Source of the DNA: Paracoccus saliphilus
Lineage (GTDB): Bacteria > Pseudomonadota > Alphaproteobacteria > Rhodobacterales > Rhodobacteraceae
Direction of reading: 5' to 3'
Assembly (NCBI RefSeq): GCF_028553805.1
Contig: NZ_CP067140.1
Location: 4,314,449 to 4,378,448 of the forward strand
DNA length: 64,000 nucleotides
The notes beneath the pieces were generated by a model that had not been told where the DNA came from, searched no databases, and saw only the letters and a program-made list of their open reading frames with translations. Each line of letters begins with the position of its first letter. Position 1 is the first letter of the stretch. The translations under genes and the position numbers were made by a program. Below, piece by piece: positions 8,912 through 18,592 of this stretch.

Positions 8912-9961
8912 ATGGCAACATATGATGGCGTATTCGACAGTCTGGGACTGCGGGAATGGTGCGATGGCGGCGGGAGCGGCGAAGGCCCGATGTCGATGGC
9001 CGAATTGCTGGCCCGTAGCAGAGGAGAATCAGGTGGCGGAGGTGATAGCGCTTCGCTTTGGGATTTGCCTTTCCCGTCGCTCGATGCGCTGCACAACGCC
9101 TGCGGAGCCATTCCGGAATCGCGCGACCTGACTCTGGGGCTGGAGCGAGGCTTCCTGTCGATGCGTGACGCGCTGCGGGTGGTGATCGATCCGGTAACGC
9201 AGCCACTAAGCTGGATGCTGCGGGAAAGCCTTGACCTGATGACCAATACGCCCTGGTGGATCATGATTCCGCTGTTGCTGGCAGTCACCTGGCTGGTCAG
9301 CAAGTCATGGCGTGTCGTGATCTTCGTGGCAATCTCGCTAGCGTTGCTGGCCTTTGTGGATCACTATAATGCGGCGATGCAGACGCTGGCGATCATCTTT
9401 GTCTGCGCCTTCATCTGCGTCCTTTTCGGCGTGCCCATCGGCATCGCCATGTCGCGCAGCAACAAGTTGCAACGTATCGTCATCCCGATCCTCGATATGC
9501 TGCAGACACTGCCGCCTTTCGTCTACCTGATCCCGCTGATCTTCCTGTTCTCTGTGACCGAGCCAAAGCTCTACGGTATTGCGATTATCCTCTACGCGAT
9601 CGTGCCTGTGATCCGGCTGACCGACCTGGGAATACGGCTCGTCGACAAGGACGTGATCGAGGCCGCCGACGCTTTTGGCATGACCAACCATCAAAAGCTG
9701 TTCGGCGTTCAGATCCCGCTGGCGCTGCCCAATATCATGGCGGGCGTGAACCAGACCATCATGATGAGCCTCGCCATGGTGGTCATTGCATCACTCGTTT
9801 CGGCCCCCGGGCTTGGCGTGCTGGTTCTGCGTGGTATCCGCAGCCTCGAACTGGGCGTCGGCCTTGTAGCGGGCTTTGGCATCGTGCTGCTGGCAATCAT
9901 GCTGGACCGTGTGACCAAGGCGTCACTGGCCCGTATCGATGCCAGCCAGGCAAAACGGTAA
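8912..9961 (+). CDS. Glycine betaine/choline-type ABC transporter permease
   Basis: Inner membrane permease of the ProW/OpuAB type. Seen: a soluble N-terminal stretch of about 90 residues, then hydrophobic helices from about residue 108, and the binding-protein-dependent transport signature VIEAADAFGMTNHQKLFGVQIPLALPNIMAGVNQ (EAA loop) at roughly 248-283. 349 residues. ATG at 8912 with GGGAG upstream. The stop is 12 nt before the ATPase gene, so the two are co-transcribed. Confidence 0.88.
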   Translation: MATYDGVFDSLGLREWCDGGGSGEGPMSMAELLARSRGESGGGGDSASLWDLPFPSLDALHNACGAIPESRDLTLGLERGFLSMRDALRVVIDPVTQPLSWMLRESLDLMTNTPWWIMIPLLLAVTWLVSKSWRVVIFVAISLALLAFVDHYNAAMQTLAIIFVCAFICVLFGVPIGIAMSRSNKLQRIVIPILDMLQTLPPFVYLIPLIFLFSVTEPKLYGIAIILYAIVPVIRLTDLGIRLVDKDVIEAADAFGMTNHQKLFGVQIPLALPNIMAGVNQTIMMSLAMVVIASLVSAPGLGVLVLRGIRSLELGVGLVAGFGIVLLAIMLDRVTKASLARIDASQAKR

Positions 9962-9973
9962 GGAGGGTCGGAT

Positions 9974-11023
9974 ATGAACGATCAGGTCAAGATTTCCATC
10001 CGAAACCTCTACAAAATCTTCGGTGACTCGCCTCAGGCGGCGCTGATCGATGTGCAGGCAGGAATGGGCAAGCCAGAACTGCTGGACAAACACAACCATG
10101 TGCTCGGACTCAGCGATATCAATGTCGATATTCACGAGGGCAGGATCACCGTCATCATGGGGCTGTCAGGTTCGGGCAAGTCCACCTTGATCCGCCACCT
10201 CAACCGGTTGATCGAGCCGACCGCCGGCGAGGTTCTGGTAGATGGCGAGAATATCCTGACATGGGATGAAGCCAAGCTGCGCAGGCTGCGGCGCGAGACC
10301 ATGTCGATGGTGTTCCAGAAATTCGCCCTGCTGCCGCATCGCACGGTGCTGGAGAATGCGGGCATGGCGCTGGCCACACGCGGCATTACCCGCCGCGAGT
10401 TCGAGGCCGACGCCAGTCACTGGCTGGATCGTGTCGGGCTTGAGGGGTATGGCGGACATTATCCGCATCAGCTTTCGGGCGGGATGCAGCAACGGGTGGG
10501 GATCGCGCGCGCGCTAACCTCGAATTCCGGGATCATGCTGATGGATGAAGCGTTCTCGGCACTCGATCCGCTGATCCGCACCGATATGCAGGACCTGCTG
10601 ATCGAATTACAGGCGGAACTGCACAAGACCATCGTCTTCATCACCCATGACCTGGACGAGGCGCTGAAGCTGGCAGACCACCTTGTAATTCTCAAGGATG
10701 GAGCAGTGATCCAGCAGGACGAGCCGCAGCATATCCTGCTGAAGCCGGCCGATCCCTATATCGAGGATTTCGTGAGTGACATTAACCGCGCGCGCGTGCT
10801 GCGAGTGCGGTCCATCATGGAAGAAAGCCCCCCTGAGGGCGAGGTCTCGGGAGAGATCGACCACAATGACAATCTCGAAAGCGTCATCGCCATGGCCGAG
10901 GGCGCATTGGACCGGCGATATCGGGTCGTGCGGGATGGCGAGGCGGTCGGCTCTCTGGAAATGTCCGCCATCATGCGTGCTCTCGTCCCACGCCAAGCCT
11001 CGCGCGAGACCGCGCGGAGCTGA
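9974..11023 (+). CDS. Glycine betaine/choline-type ABC transporter ATP-binding protein
   Basis: ATPase energising the importer. Seen: N-terminal extension typical of ProV-type ATPases (IRNLYKIFGDSP), Walker A GLSGSGKS at 63-70, Q-loop VFQKFALLPH, signature LSGGMQQ at 167-173, Walker B MLMDE at 188-192, switch His in FITHD. The C-terminal 80 residues resemble the regulatory region of such ATPases but show no full CBS pair. 349 residues, ribosome binding site GGAGGG. Last gene of the operon; convergent with carB. Confidence 0.9.
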   Translation: MNDQVKISIRNLYKIFGDSPQAALIDVQAGMGKPELLDKHNHVLGLSDINVDIHEGRITVIMGLSGSGKSTLIRHLNRLIEPTAGEVLVDGENILTWDEAKLRRLRRETMSMVFQKFALLPHRTVLENAGMALATRGITRREFEADASHWLDRVGLEGYGGHYPHQLSGGMQQRVGIARALTSNSGIMLMDEAFSALDPLIRTDMQDLLIELQAELHKTIVFITHDLDEALKLADHLVILKDGAVIQQDEPQHILLKPADPYIEDFVSDINRARVLRVRSIMEESPPEGEVSGEIDHNDNLESVIAMAEGALDRRYRVVRDGEAVGSLEMSAIMRALVPRQASRETARS

Positions 11024-11103
11024 AGCGAGGCGGCCTGATCGCGTCCCTGCTGTGGCCGGGGACACTGCCCCCGTCGCCGGCTGGTTCTCGAACCAGCGAC
11101 CCC

Positions 11104-11127
11104 CGAGATATTTGGACAAAGAAGAAG
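11104..11127 (+). repeat. Short dispersed motif, copy 1 (ATATTTGGACAAAGAAGAAG)
   Basis: One of three copies of the same motif in this window (others 51129-51152 and 60005-60026), each downstream of a plus-strand gene and in the same orientation as it. This copy runs from CGAGATATTTGGACAAAG to AAGAAG, 80 nt after the transporter ATPase stop, and abuts the hairpin at 11127-11146. Function unknown; the position suggests an mRNA 3'-end signal. Confidence 0.6.
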
Positions 11128-11146
11128 GGGCGATGCTTGTCGCCCC
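11127..11146. terminator. Hairpin between convergent ABC transporter and carB genes
   Basis: Perfect 7-bp stem GGGGCGA / TCGCCCC with a 6-nt loop, placed between convergent genes and ending 22 nt before the carB stop. Read on the minus strand it is followed by CTTCTTCTTT, so it may end carB transcription as well. Confidence 0.6.
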
Positions 11147-11168
11147 TTGGTTCGGAAAACCCGGGACT

Positions 11169-14100
11169 TCAGGCCTGCAAGCTCCGAACCCCGACCTCCC
11201 CCTCTTCGCGCGACTTGATGGCCGCGACTGCAGCGATGCTGCCTGCCGCTGTCGTGAAATAAGGGATCTTGTCATAAAGGGCGACGGCACGAATTTCGCG
11301 TGAATCCGCAATGGCTTGTGCACCCTCTGTCGTATTCAGGACCATGGTGATCTCACCATTCTTCAGCCTGTCCACAATGTTCGGCCGGCCCTCATAAACC
11401 TTGTTCACGCCCTGCGCCTTCACGCCATTGGCGGCAAGGAAATCCTCTGTGCCGCTGGTCGCGACGATTTGAAAGCCCATCTCGACCAGATCACGGGCGG
11501 CAGCCGCCATCGCTTCGGTCTTGTCGGCATCCTTGATCGAGATGAAGACGCGCCCTTCATGCGGCAAGTTGGTGCCCGCCCCAAGTTGCGCCTTGAGAAA
11601 CGCGCGCGGGAAGTTGCGGTCCCAACCCATCACCTCGCCCGTGGAGCGCATCTCGGGGCCGAGCAATGTGTCCACACCGGGGAAGCGTGCGAACGGCATC
11701 ACCGCCTCCTTGACCGAGAACCAGGGTGTGTTCGGATCGGCCAATGTCAGGGGATCGGCAAAAGGCAAATCGTCCTCGGGGCCGACACCTTCAGGATAGG
11801 GATCGCGGGTGGCGAAATTCGATATAGGCTCTCCGGCCATCAGACGGGCGGCAATGGAGGCAATGGCGCTGTCCGTTGCCTTCGCCACGAAGGGGACGGT
11901 ACGGGACGCGCGCGGATTCACTTCCAGCACATAGATCTCGCCATCTTTCAGTGCGAATTGCACATTCATCAATCCGACGACATGAAGAGCGCGGGCCATG
12001 GCGACAGTTTGGCGCTTGAGTTCGGCAATCGTCGCGGCGTCCAGCGTGTGCGGCGGCAACGAGCAGGCCGAATCGCCCGAATGCACGCCAGCCTCCTCGA
12101 TATGCTCCATGATGCCAGCAACATGAACATTCTCGCCATCGCTGAGGGCATCCACATCGACCTCGATCGCGCCGGTCAGATAGCTGTCCAGCAGAACCGG
12201 ATTCCTGCCTGAAACGGTGACGGCTTCGGTGATGTAGCGCTTCAGGTGGTCCATGTCCCGCACGATCTCCATCGCGCGGCCTCCGAGAACATAGGAGGGA
12301 CGGATCACCAGCGGGAAACCGATCTTTTGGGCAATCGCGATGGCTTCGGCATCACTGCGAGCGATGCCATTTATGGGTTGCTTGAGATTCAGATCGTTCA
12401 GAAGTCGCTGGAAACGTTCCCGGTCCTCAGCCAGGTCGATCGCGTCGGGAGTGGTACCAAGGATCGGGATTCCTTCGTCCTCCAGCGCATTGGCAAGTTT
12501 CAGCGGGGTTTGACCGCCGAACTGGACGATGACGCCATGCAGGGTGCCGTTCTCCTGCTCGACACGCAGGATTTCAAGGACATGCTCCAGCGTCAGCGGT
12601 TCGAAATAGAGCCGGTCCGAAGTATCGTAATCGGTGCTGACCGTCTCGGGGTTACAATTGACCATGATCGTCTCGTAACCTGCGCCGGTCAGGGCGAAAC
12701 AGGCGTGACAGCAGCAATAGTCAAACTCGATCCCTTGGCCGATACGGTTCGGACCGCCACCGAGAATGACCACCTTCTTTGCGTCAGTCGGTCGGGATTC
12801 GCATTCCACCTCGCCCATCGCAGGAGTTTCATAGCTGGAATACATATAGGGAGTCTGCGCCTCGAATTCCGCCGCGCATGTATCGATGCGTTTGAAGGCC
12901 GGGCGAATATCCAGCGATGTCCGGGCATGGCGGATATCGGCCTCGTCCCGACCGGTCAGGATGGCGAGACGGGCATCGGTGAAGCCCATCATCTTGAGGT
13001 TGCGAAGATCTTCCGCCTCCTCGGGCAGACCGAATTCGCGAATGCGCGTTTCCGCATCCACGATCTCGCGCAGACGCGACAGGAACCAGGGATCGAAATG
13101 GGTGATGCGCTGTATCTCGTCATCGGTCAGGCCAAAACGCATCGCCTCGGCAATGACACGCAACCGGTCAGGTGTCTGTTTAGACAGAGCCGCAATGATG
13201 GCGGGTTTGCCCTGTTCGGCTGCACCTTCAATGGTGATCTCGTCCAGGCCGGTCAGGCCGTTCTCCATCGAGGTCAGCGCCTTTTGAAGCGATTCATGGA
13301 AGCTGCGGCCAATCGCCATCACTTCTCCGACCGATTTCATCGCGGTCGTCAGTTCTGGCTTGGAGCCGGGGAATTTCTCAAAGGCAAAACGCGGTATCTT
13401 CGTCACGACATAGTCGATGGACGGCTCGAAACTGGCCGGAGTCACCTTGGTGATGTCGTTGTCCAGCTCATCCAGCGTGTAGCCGACGGCCAATTTCGCG
13501 GCGATCTTGGCGATTGGGAATCCCGTGGCCTTGGAAGCCAGCGCGGATGAACGGCTGACCCGCGGGTTCATCTCGATCACCACCATGCGCCCATCCTCTG
13601 GATTGACGGCCCATTGCACGTTCGAGCCGCCGGTCTCGACTCCGATCTCGCGCAGCACCGCAATACTGCCATTCCGCATCCGCTGATATTCGCGATCGGT
13701 CAGGGTCAGAGCCGGGGCGACGGTGATGGAATCGCCGGTATGGACGCCCATCGGATCGACATTCTCGATCGAGCAGACGATGATGGCGTTGTCGTTGCGG
13801 TCGCGCACAACTTCCATCTCGTATTCTTTCCAACCTAGCAGGCTTTCGTCGATCAGAACCTGCGCGACGGGCGATGCATCAAGACCCGAACGCACGATCC
13901 GCTCATAATCGTCGCGGTTATAGGCCACGCCGCCGCCCGTCCCGCCCAGGGTATAGGCAGGGCGAATGATGGCGGGCAGACCGATCTCTTCCAACGCCTC
14001 CATCGCCGACGCAACACCTGCGGATATGTCGTGTTTTCCGCTTGCCAGCTTGGGCGCGGCAATGATCGTCGCACGGGGGTTTTCCAGCCCGATCCGATCC

Positions 14101-14507
14101 ATCGCCTCGCGGAACAGTTTGCGGTCCTCTGCCATCTCGATCGCCGATCGTTGCGCGCCGATCAGCTCTACACCGTAGCGGTTCAGCGCTCCCGAGTCGG
14201 CCAGCGCCAAAGCGGTATTCAGCCCGGTTTGACCGCCCATGGTCGGCAAGAGTGCGTCAGGCCGTTCTTTGGCGATGATCTTTTCGACGATCTCCGGAGT
14301 GATAGGTTCGATATAGGTTGCGTCCGCCATCTCCGGATCGGTCATGATCGTGGCGGGGTTCGAGTTGACCAGAACGACCCGGTAACCTTCCTCGCGCAGT
14401 GCCTTGCAGGCCTGTGCGCCAGAATAATCAAACTCGCAAGCCTGCCCGATGACGATGGGTCCGGCGCCGATGATCAGGATCGATTTGATATCGGTTCTTT
14501 TTGGCAT
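11169..14507 (-). CDS. carB: Carbamoyl-phosphate synthase large chain
   Basis: Makes carbamoyl phosphate for pyrimidine and arginine synthesis from bicarbonate, two ATP and ammonia delivered by CarA. Seen: two homologous ATP-grasp halves, the first beginning [18 protein letters not shown] and the second near [19 protein letters not shown], and a C-terminal MGS-like allosteric domain ([14 protein letters not shown] onward). 1112 residues is a normal full length. The ATG at 14507 is chosen over an upstream extension because GGAGG lies 7 nt before it. carA is not in the window. The strand opposite carries long antisense reading frames that are not genes. Confidence 0.97.
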   Translation of the reverse strand: MPKRTDIKSILIIGAGPIVIGQACEFDYSGAQACKALREEGYRVVLVNSNPATIMTDPEMADATYIEPITPEIVEKIIAKERPDALLPTMGGQTGLNTALALADSGALNRYGVELIGAQRSAIEMAEDRKLFREAMDRIGLENPRATIIAAPKLASGKHDISAGVASAMEALEEIGLPAIIRPAYTLGGTGGGVAYNRDDYERIVRSGLDASPVAQVLIDESLLGWKEYEMEVVRDRNDNAIIVCSIENVDPMGVHTGDSITVAPALTLTDREYQRMRNGSIAVLREIGVETGGSNVQWAVNPEDGRMVVIEMNPRVSRSSALASKATGFPIAKIAAKLAVGYTLDELDNDITKVTPASFEPSIDYVVTKIPRFAFEKFPGSKPELTTAMKSVGEVMAIGRSFHESLQKALTSMENGLTGLDEITIEGAAEQGKPAIIAALSKQTPDRLRVIAEAMRFGLTDDEIQRITHFDPWFLSRLREIVDAETRIREFGLPEEAEDLRNLKMMGFTDARLAILTGRDEADIRHARTSLDIRPAFKRIDTCAAEFEAQTPYMYSSYETPAMGEVECESRPTDAKKVVILGGGPNRIGQGIEFDYCCCHACFALTGAGYETIMVNCNPETVSTDYDTSDRLYFEPLTLEHVLEILRVEQENGTLHGVIVQFGGQTPLKLANALEDEGIPILGTTPDAIDLAEDRERFQRLLNDLNLKQPINGIARSDAEAIAIAQKIGFPLVIRPSYVLGGRAMEIVRDMDHLKRYITEAVTVSGRNPVLLDSYLTGAIEVDVDALSDGENVHVAGIMEHIEEAGVHSGDSACSLPPHTLDAATIAELKRQTVAMARALHVVGLMNVQFALKDGEIYVLEVNPRASRTVPFVAKATDSAIASIAARLMAGEPISNFATRDPYPEGVGPEDDLPFADPLTLADPNTPWFSVKEAVMPFARFPGVDTLLGPEMRSTGEVMGWDRNFPRAFLKAQLGAGTNLPHEGRVFISIKDADKTEAMAAAARDLVEMGFQIVATSGTEDFLAANGVKAQGVNKVYEGRPNIVDRLKNGEITMVLNTTEGAQAIADSREIRAVALYDKIPYFTTAAGSIAAVAAIKSREEGEVGVRSLQA

Positions 14508-14626
14508 GGTCGTGCCTCCGGGCTTTTCATGGATTTGCGCAAATCGCTCGGGGTTATATCCATGCGTGGCTCGGACGCAAGGTCTGATCCGTCCAGACAC
14601 AGGATTGTCTGGCCAATCTCGCGTTC

Positions 14627-15436
14627 TTACGACAACAAAGCCAGTGCGGCGCTGAAACGGTTTTGGCTTGCGGTCGTCGCTATCTCGGACCTGACCAGGA
14701 AGTTCCGGATGAGCTTATCGGTATTTTCGGGTTCAGCAATGGTTTTGAAGGAACTGCTGCCAAACAGCCGTTCTGCTCCTTTCATCACCTCCGTCACCTG
14801 ACGATCGACGGGTAGCTTGCCGAATTGGACTCCATAACCAAAGGCCGCTTCAAATACCTTCCGCAGGGGAGGGCTGCCTAGAACCTCGTACCACAGGGTC
14901 TTATCGCTCGAATCGCGAGAGCCAAACGATCCTATCTCGCGCTGCGCGTTCAAGGCGAGACGCAAGAATTCATCGCCAAGCCCGACGCGACGTTCGAACT
15001 CCCTGTCCAGAAAGGCATTGGAGATCCGATCAGCAAGATCCGACTCAGGGGCCTGTTTTTGCTCGCGGTTCAGATGTTCGGTTTGCGTCTTGCGGTCATG
15101 GAAACCAAAAGCTTCGGCAAGCCGGAAATAGCGTTTGTCGGAAAGGCGATTTGCAAGAGACTTGCGATCATCCAGATCGGATTCCAAAACCTTCTTAATA
15201 AATGCCTTGTTGCCGATGTCGTCATGCAAACCGAAGGCGCCCAAGGCGACGCTTAACATCCGATAGTCACCTACAAGTTCCTCGGCTGTGCCTGTGATTT
15301 CCAGGCGATCACGGAAATGGCCGGTCTGACGCTGTATGGCTGGACTTCTGGCCAGGATTTCCTTTTGGCGTCCTTCCATGCGCTGCAGGACTTTCCATCC
15401 CGCAATTCCGCCAAGTCCAACTGATATCGGTGTCAT
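14627..15436 (-). CDS. DUF1217 domain flagellar-associated protein
   Basis: Protein of the DUF1217 family found in flagellar loci of Rhodobacterales. Seen: four repeated modules of the form S-x-x-x-A-F-G-L-x-D, such as [25 protein letters not shown] and [19 protein letters not shown], with no signal peptide or membrane segment; 269 residues. Last gene of the fliC-flaF-flbT island; its ATG overlaps the flbT stop (ATGA). The biochemical role is unknown; the context suggests a part in flagellum assembly or filament export. Confidence 0.8.
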   Translation of the reverse strand: MTPISVGLGGIAGWKVLQRMEGRQKEILARSPAIQRQTGHFRDRLEITGTAEELVGDYRMLSVALGAFGLHDDIGNKAFIKKVLESDLDDRKSLANRLSDKRYFRLAEAFGFHDRKTQTEHLNREQKQAPESDLADRISNAFLDREFERRVGLGDEFLRLALNAQREIGSFGSRDSSDKTLWYEVLGSPPLRKVFEAAFGYGVQFGKLPVDRQVTEVMKGAERLFGSSSFKTIAEPENTDKLIRNFLVRSEIATTASQNRFSAALALLS

Positions 15437-15840
15437 CCTTGTTCTCCCGCAGCGAAGAGGCGAGCCTCACGGGGAAGTAGCTTTTTTAGTTGACGCAAGG
15501 CCTGATAGGCATTTCCCGCAATCGCGTGATCAGTGGCCAGCGACAGGATATTGCGGCTATCAGTATCTTCGAAGACCTGGCTTAGTTGTTCAATGGCAAC
15601 CAGAAGTTGATGCCGGCCTTTATTGGGTTCAGCGTCGCCGGAGAGAATGAGCTGCGCGATATAGCAGGTGCGAGAAACCGGCGTATTCGCCATGTCAGGG
15701 TGAATGGCATCCTTCAAGCGCAGCACATGCGCATTCGGCGTCTTGATCGAGAATTTTGTCCGGCGATCACCGTTCTGGATAACGGCACCGTTAATCAGAA
15801 TACGTTCATTCGGTCCAAGTTTGAGAATAAGCCCGCTCAT
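15433..15840 (-). CDS. flbT: Flagellar biosynthesis repressor FlbT
   Basis: Post-transcriptional regulator of flagellin; in Caulobacter FlbT binds the 5' untranslated region of flagellin mRNA and destabilises it until the hook is complete. Seen: MSGLILKLGPNERILINGAVIQNGDRRTKFSI, the FlbT family N-terminus, followed by CYIAQLILSGD; 135 residues. ATGA overlap with both neighbours. A possible RNA target is the hairpin just before fliC at 17156-17174. Confidence 0.92.
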   Translation of the reverse strand: MSGLILKLGPNERILINGAVIQNGDRRTKFSIKTPNAHVLRLKDAIHPDMANTPVSRTCYIAQLILSGDAEPNKGRHQLLVAIEQLSQVFEDTDSRNILSLATDHAIAGNAYQALRQLKKLLPREARLFAAGEQG

Positions 15841-16202
15841 TGACCAACCTTGCCCCTCAATCCCTTCATGATGGACATGTTGACGTCGATCAGCGCATCT
15901 ACTGTGGCCTTACGGGCCAGCACGGCATGACCGTGACGCAACGAAAAATCCGCCAATGACAAAAGATTGGCACGCAATTCATCGGGCAAGGCGTTGCCTT
16001 CAGATGCAAGATCAGCGGCAAGTATCGTCCATAGTTGGTTATTCTTATCCACCGCCTCTATCCGGGCCCTGGCATCGCCGCTGACGATGGATTGCCGCAG
16101 CATTCGGGTTACGCGCGAGAATACAGCGTACTCGCTATCGCGAGAGGAGCGGACCACACTATTTCCATAGCCCTGCTGGTGGTTAAATGCTAAAGCGTTC
16201 AA
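15837..16202 (-). CDS. flaF: Flagellar biosynthesis regulator FlaF
   Basis: Small cytoplasmic partner of FlbT that promotes flagellin translation or secretion in alphaproteobacteria. Seen: SSRDSEYAVFSRVTRMLRQ near the N-terminus and NNQLWTILAADLASEGNALPDELRANLLSLADF, the FlaF core; 121 residues. The start is a TTG at 16202 that matches the family N-terminus (MNAL...). Between flagellin and flbT, overlapping the latter by 4 nt. Confidence 0.9.
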   Translation of the reverse strand: MNALAFNHQQGYGNSVVRSSRDSEYAVFSRVTRMLRQSIVSGDARARIEAVDKNNQLWTILAADLASEGNALPDELRANLLSLADFSLRHGHAVLARKATVDALIDVNMSIMKGLRGKVGQ

Positions 16203-16235
16203 TAGCCCGGTTCCCTGTCATTTGCTTCGAGAATC

Positions 16236-16263
16236 CGGGGCGCAGATATACACGAGCGCCCCG
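16236..16263 (-). terminator. Hairpin between fliC and flaF
   Basis: Perfect 8-bp stem CGGGGCGC / GCGCCCCG with a 12-nt loop, starting 22 nt after the flagellin stop. No T tract follows on the minus strand, so it is more likely a partial terminator or a 3' stabiliser that favours flagellin over flaF and flbT. Inferred. Confidence 0.5.
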
Positions 16264-16285
16264 AAAATTGTTATTGTGGATGGAC

Positions 16286-17137
16286 TTAGCGGAACAAGGA
16301 CAAGACCGATTGCGGCGCCTGGTTGGCGACCGAAAGAGCCTGAATGCCAAGCTGCTGCTGGGCCTGAAGGGCCTGCAGGCGCGCCGAAGCTTCTTCGAGG
16401 TTCGCATCGACCAGCGACCCTACACCGGCTTGTAGCGAATCCGCCAGCTTGCCGACAAAGTTCGACTGAGATTCGATCCGCTTCGCTGCCGCGCCAAGAG
16501 TGGCAGCTCCTTTCGTCGCGGTATCGATGAAGGCGTCAAGTTCCCCGATTGCGGTGGCAACATTATCAGCTGTAGAGTTCGCCGTGAGTTTCGTGCGACC
16601 CGAAACATCGAGATTAGTCGTGAAATCGATCGCGGATACCGTAATTTTCGAGGCCGTTGTCGCCACGGTCCCCGAAGTACGATCCAAGGCCGAGATAACC
16701 ACGAACTCTTTGTTGGTGCCGTCAACTGTATCCTTCAGAAGATTCACACCGCTCTGCTGAGAGCTAGCGATAATGTTCGTGATGTGCGTCGTTTTCTGAG
16801 CAAGTTCCTCTTCGGTCTTTACAAAATCGAAGCCGGTGCTACCCGCCCGCGACAGAAGATCCTTCATCTCCTTGAGGGTTTTTTCGATTTCTTCCGCACC
16901 GGCGAGCGCCGTGCCCACCGTGGTGGCAGCGACATTCAGGCTGTCCTGAATGGCGCGAAACGAGGATTCATCCGATTCCATGATCTTCGAGATCGCCCAG
17001 ACAGAAGAGCTGTCCTTTGCAGATCCAACCTTTTTTCCGGTCGAAATCTCATTCTGGGTCATTTCCAGATTCTTGTTGGTCATCTTCAGGGTTTGCAGTG
17101 CGACAATAGCACCGTTATTGGTCAGAATGCTGGTCAT
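16286..17137 (-). CDS. fliC: Flagellin
   Basis: Filament subunit secreted by the flagellar type III system. Seen: conserved N-terminal coiled D0/D1 region (ILTNNGAIVALQTLKMTNKNLEMTQNEISTGKKV) and C-terminal D0/D1 (NFVGKLADSLQAGVGSLVDANLEEASARLQALQAQQQLG...SVLSLFR), with a short variable middle; 283 residues, small but usual for Rhodobacterales. No signal peptide, as expected. The ATG at 17137 is preceded by GGAGG at 5 nt and, before that, a tight hairpin (17156-17174). No other structural flagellar genes are in the window. Confidence 0.95.
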   Translation of the reverse strand: MTSILTNNGAIVALQTLKMTNKNLEMTQNEISTGKKVGSAKDSSSVWAISKIMESDESSFRAIQDSLNVAATTVGTALAGAEEIEKTLKEMKDLLSRAGSTGFDFVKTEEELAQKTTHITNIIASSQQSGVNLLKDTVDGTNKEFVVISALDRTSGTVATTASKITVSAIDFTTNLDVSGRTKLTANSTADNVATAIGELDAFIDTATKGAATLGAAAKRIESQSNFVGKLADSLQAGVGSLVDANLEEASARLQALQAQQQLGIQALSVANQAPQSVLSLFR

Positions 17138-17155
17138 ATGGACCTCCATTTGATT

Positions 17156-17174
17156 GCGGCGATTTTTTCGCCGC
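17156..17174 (-). promoter_or_regulatory. Flagellin mRNA leader hairpin next to the ribosome binding site
   Basis: On the coding strand GCGGCGA, an A5 loop, then TCGCCGC: a perfect 7-bp GC-rich stem that ends 9 nt before GGAGG of fliC. Its placement suits translational control, and FlbT, encoded two genes downstream, is known in Caulobacter to act on flagellin mRNA leaders. The FlbT link here is inference. Confidence 0.55.
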
Positions 17175-17418
17175 GGGTTCATTTTGAAGTGGTCTTCTGA
17201 CCGGCATGGAATTTCTACTCACACGCAGTTTCGTGTGGATATATTTCTGACTGCGCGAGGTTTATAAAAGCCAAATGGGCGGCGAGTTACAAACATCCTT
17301 CGTCTAAGATTTTACTCAATTCCAATGCGTCGGCGCGTCCGAAACGGAACGCAGAATTTTACTCATGCGAATATCAGGCGCAAAAAAGTTCCCCCCGACT
17401 GGGCGAACAATATTTCAA

Positions 17419-17567
17419 CGCAACGGCAACGCGCGCCGCCGTTGCGCAGCAAGCATGATGCGACATGCGAAGTGGCCTGTAATTACTGGGTTTTTGGCTG
17501 CACAGCCCGTGCACGGAATGTGCACAACCTGTACACAGAGCGTACACAGGCAGCGTGCGTTGCGCGG
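17419..17567 (-). repeat. Dispersed 11-bp iteron element, copy A
   Basis: Reading the minus strand: an imperfect palindrome GCAACGCACGCTGC, then five consecutive 11-bp units (17548 down to 17494) starting TGTGTACGCTC, TGTGTACAGGT, TGTGCACATTC, CGTGCACGGGC, TGTGCAGCCAA, then AACCCAGTAATT, and finally a perfect inverted repeat CGCAACGGC / GCCGTTGCG (17438-17446 and 17419-17427). It matches copies at 46905-47048 and 56329-56477. No function is known to me. Confidence 0.8.
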
Positions 17568-17650
17568 CAAATTTCCTGAAATCGTCCCGACCGGCCGCAG
17601 GCGTGATCGGGCAGGAAAGTAGCCGTCATTCGATTCAAAATTGATCGAAT

Positions 17651-18436
17651 TTACAGATCGAAACTGGCGAAGACCGGCGCGTGGTCACTGGGCTTTTCCC
17701 AGCCCCGCACATCCCGCAGCACCCGGCTGCCATGCCCCGCATTGGCAATATCGCCGCTGGCCCAGATGTGGTCCAGCCGTCGGCCCTTATCGGCGGCATC
17801 CCAGTCCCGGGCACGATAGCTCCACCAGGAATAGAGCTGCCCTTCGGGAATGTCCTTGCGGGTGATATCGACCCATTCGCCCGCGGCCTGCGCCTCCAGA
17901 AGATGCTCGACCTCGATCGGCGTGTGGCTGACGACCTTGAGAAGCTGCTTGTGCGACCAGACGTCATCCTCGCGCGGGGCGATGTTGAAATCGCCGACCA
18001 TGATCGAACGCTTTGGCCGGTCGGCGTGAAAGACGTCCCGCATCTCGGCCACGAAATCCAGCTTCTGCCCGAATTTCTCGTTCTGCTCGCGGTCGGGGAT
18101 GTCGCCACCCGCCGGGATATACATGTTGTGGATGACCACCCCATTCTCCATCCGGGCCGCAACGTGCCGTGCATGTCCGAGCCCCGCGTAGTCGCGATCA
18201 CCTGCATCCTCGATCGGCAGGCGCGACAGTATGGCGACGCCGTTGTAACCCTTTTGCCCGCGCGCGACAATATGTTCGTAGCCCAGTTCCCGGAATGCCT
18301 CCAACGGGATTTTCTCGACCGGGGATTTGCACTCTTGCAGGCAAAGGACATCGGGGCTTTCCTCGCGCAGCAGCCTTGCGACAAGGCCCTCACGCAGGCG
18401 GACCGAATTGATGTTCCAGGTGGCGAGTGTGAACAT
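17651..18436 (-). CDS. xthA: Exodeoxyribonuclease III
   Basis: Apurinic/apyrimidinic endonuclease and 3'-5' exonuclease of base excision repair. Seen: all motifs of the EEP superfamily in order: TWNINSVR, LQECK with metal-binding Glu35, GYNGVAI, YIPAGG, GDFNIAP, YSWWSYRARDWDAADKGRRLDHI and the terminal SDHAPV. 261 residues. ATG at 18436 with AAAGGAG 7 nt upstream. Monocistronic in appearance. Confidence 0.95.
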   Translation of the reverse strand: MFTLATWNINSVRLREGLVARLLREESPDVLCLQECKSPVEKIPLEAFRELGYEHIVARGQKGYNGVAILSRLPIEDAGDRDYAGLGHARHVAARMENGVVIHNMYIPAGGDIPDREQNEKFGQKLDFVAEMRDVFHADRPKRSIMVGDFNIAPREDDVWSHKQLLKVVSHTPIEVEHLLEAQAAGEWVDITRKDIPEGQLYSWWSYRARDWDAADKGRRLDHIWASGDIANAGHGSRVLRDVRGWEKPSDHAPVFASFDL

Positions 18437-18592
18437 GGGCAGGCTCCTTTGCGACAGAGCCTAGCCGTGACGCCAAGGCATGTCGAGCCGCACTGACCTG
18501 ACGGATTCCGGTTTTTCGGCAAGATGCACTCTTGGTGAAAGCGGGCGCTGCGGCTAAGCATGCGTGACGTTATCGAGGCCGGAGAGCAGATT

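Larger units (their letters stand above)
17138..17650. other. Long intergenic region between fliC and xthA
   Basis: 513 nt without a credible gene. It contains the flagellin leader hairpin, a second inverted repeat CACACG-N6-CGTGTG (17220-17237) 83 nt before the fliC start, and copy A of the 11-bp iteron element (17419-17567). The stretch 17180-17340 is clearly AT-richer than the surrounding genes and probably holds the fliC promoter, although no convincing sigma-28 or sigma-54 site was recognised. Confidence 0.6.

Noticed and set aside
12246..13550. 434-codon open frame on the plus strand
   Set aside because: Fully antisense to carB; composition follows the reverse complement of carB codons and no protein family features are seen.
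16920..17600. Short frames with repeated Val-His-Thr type peptides over copy A of the iteron element
   Set aside because: They arise from the TGTGYAC repeats read in different frames; no ribosome binding site or conservation visible.
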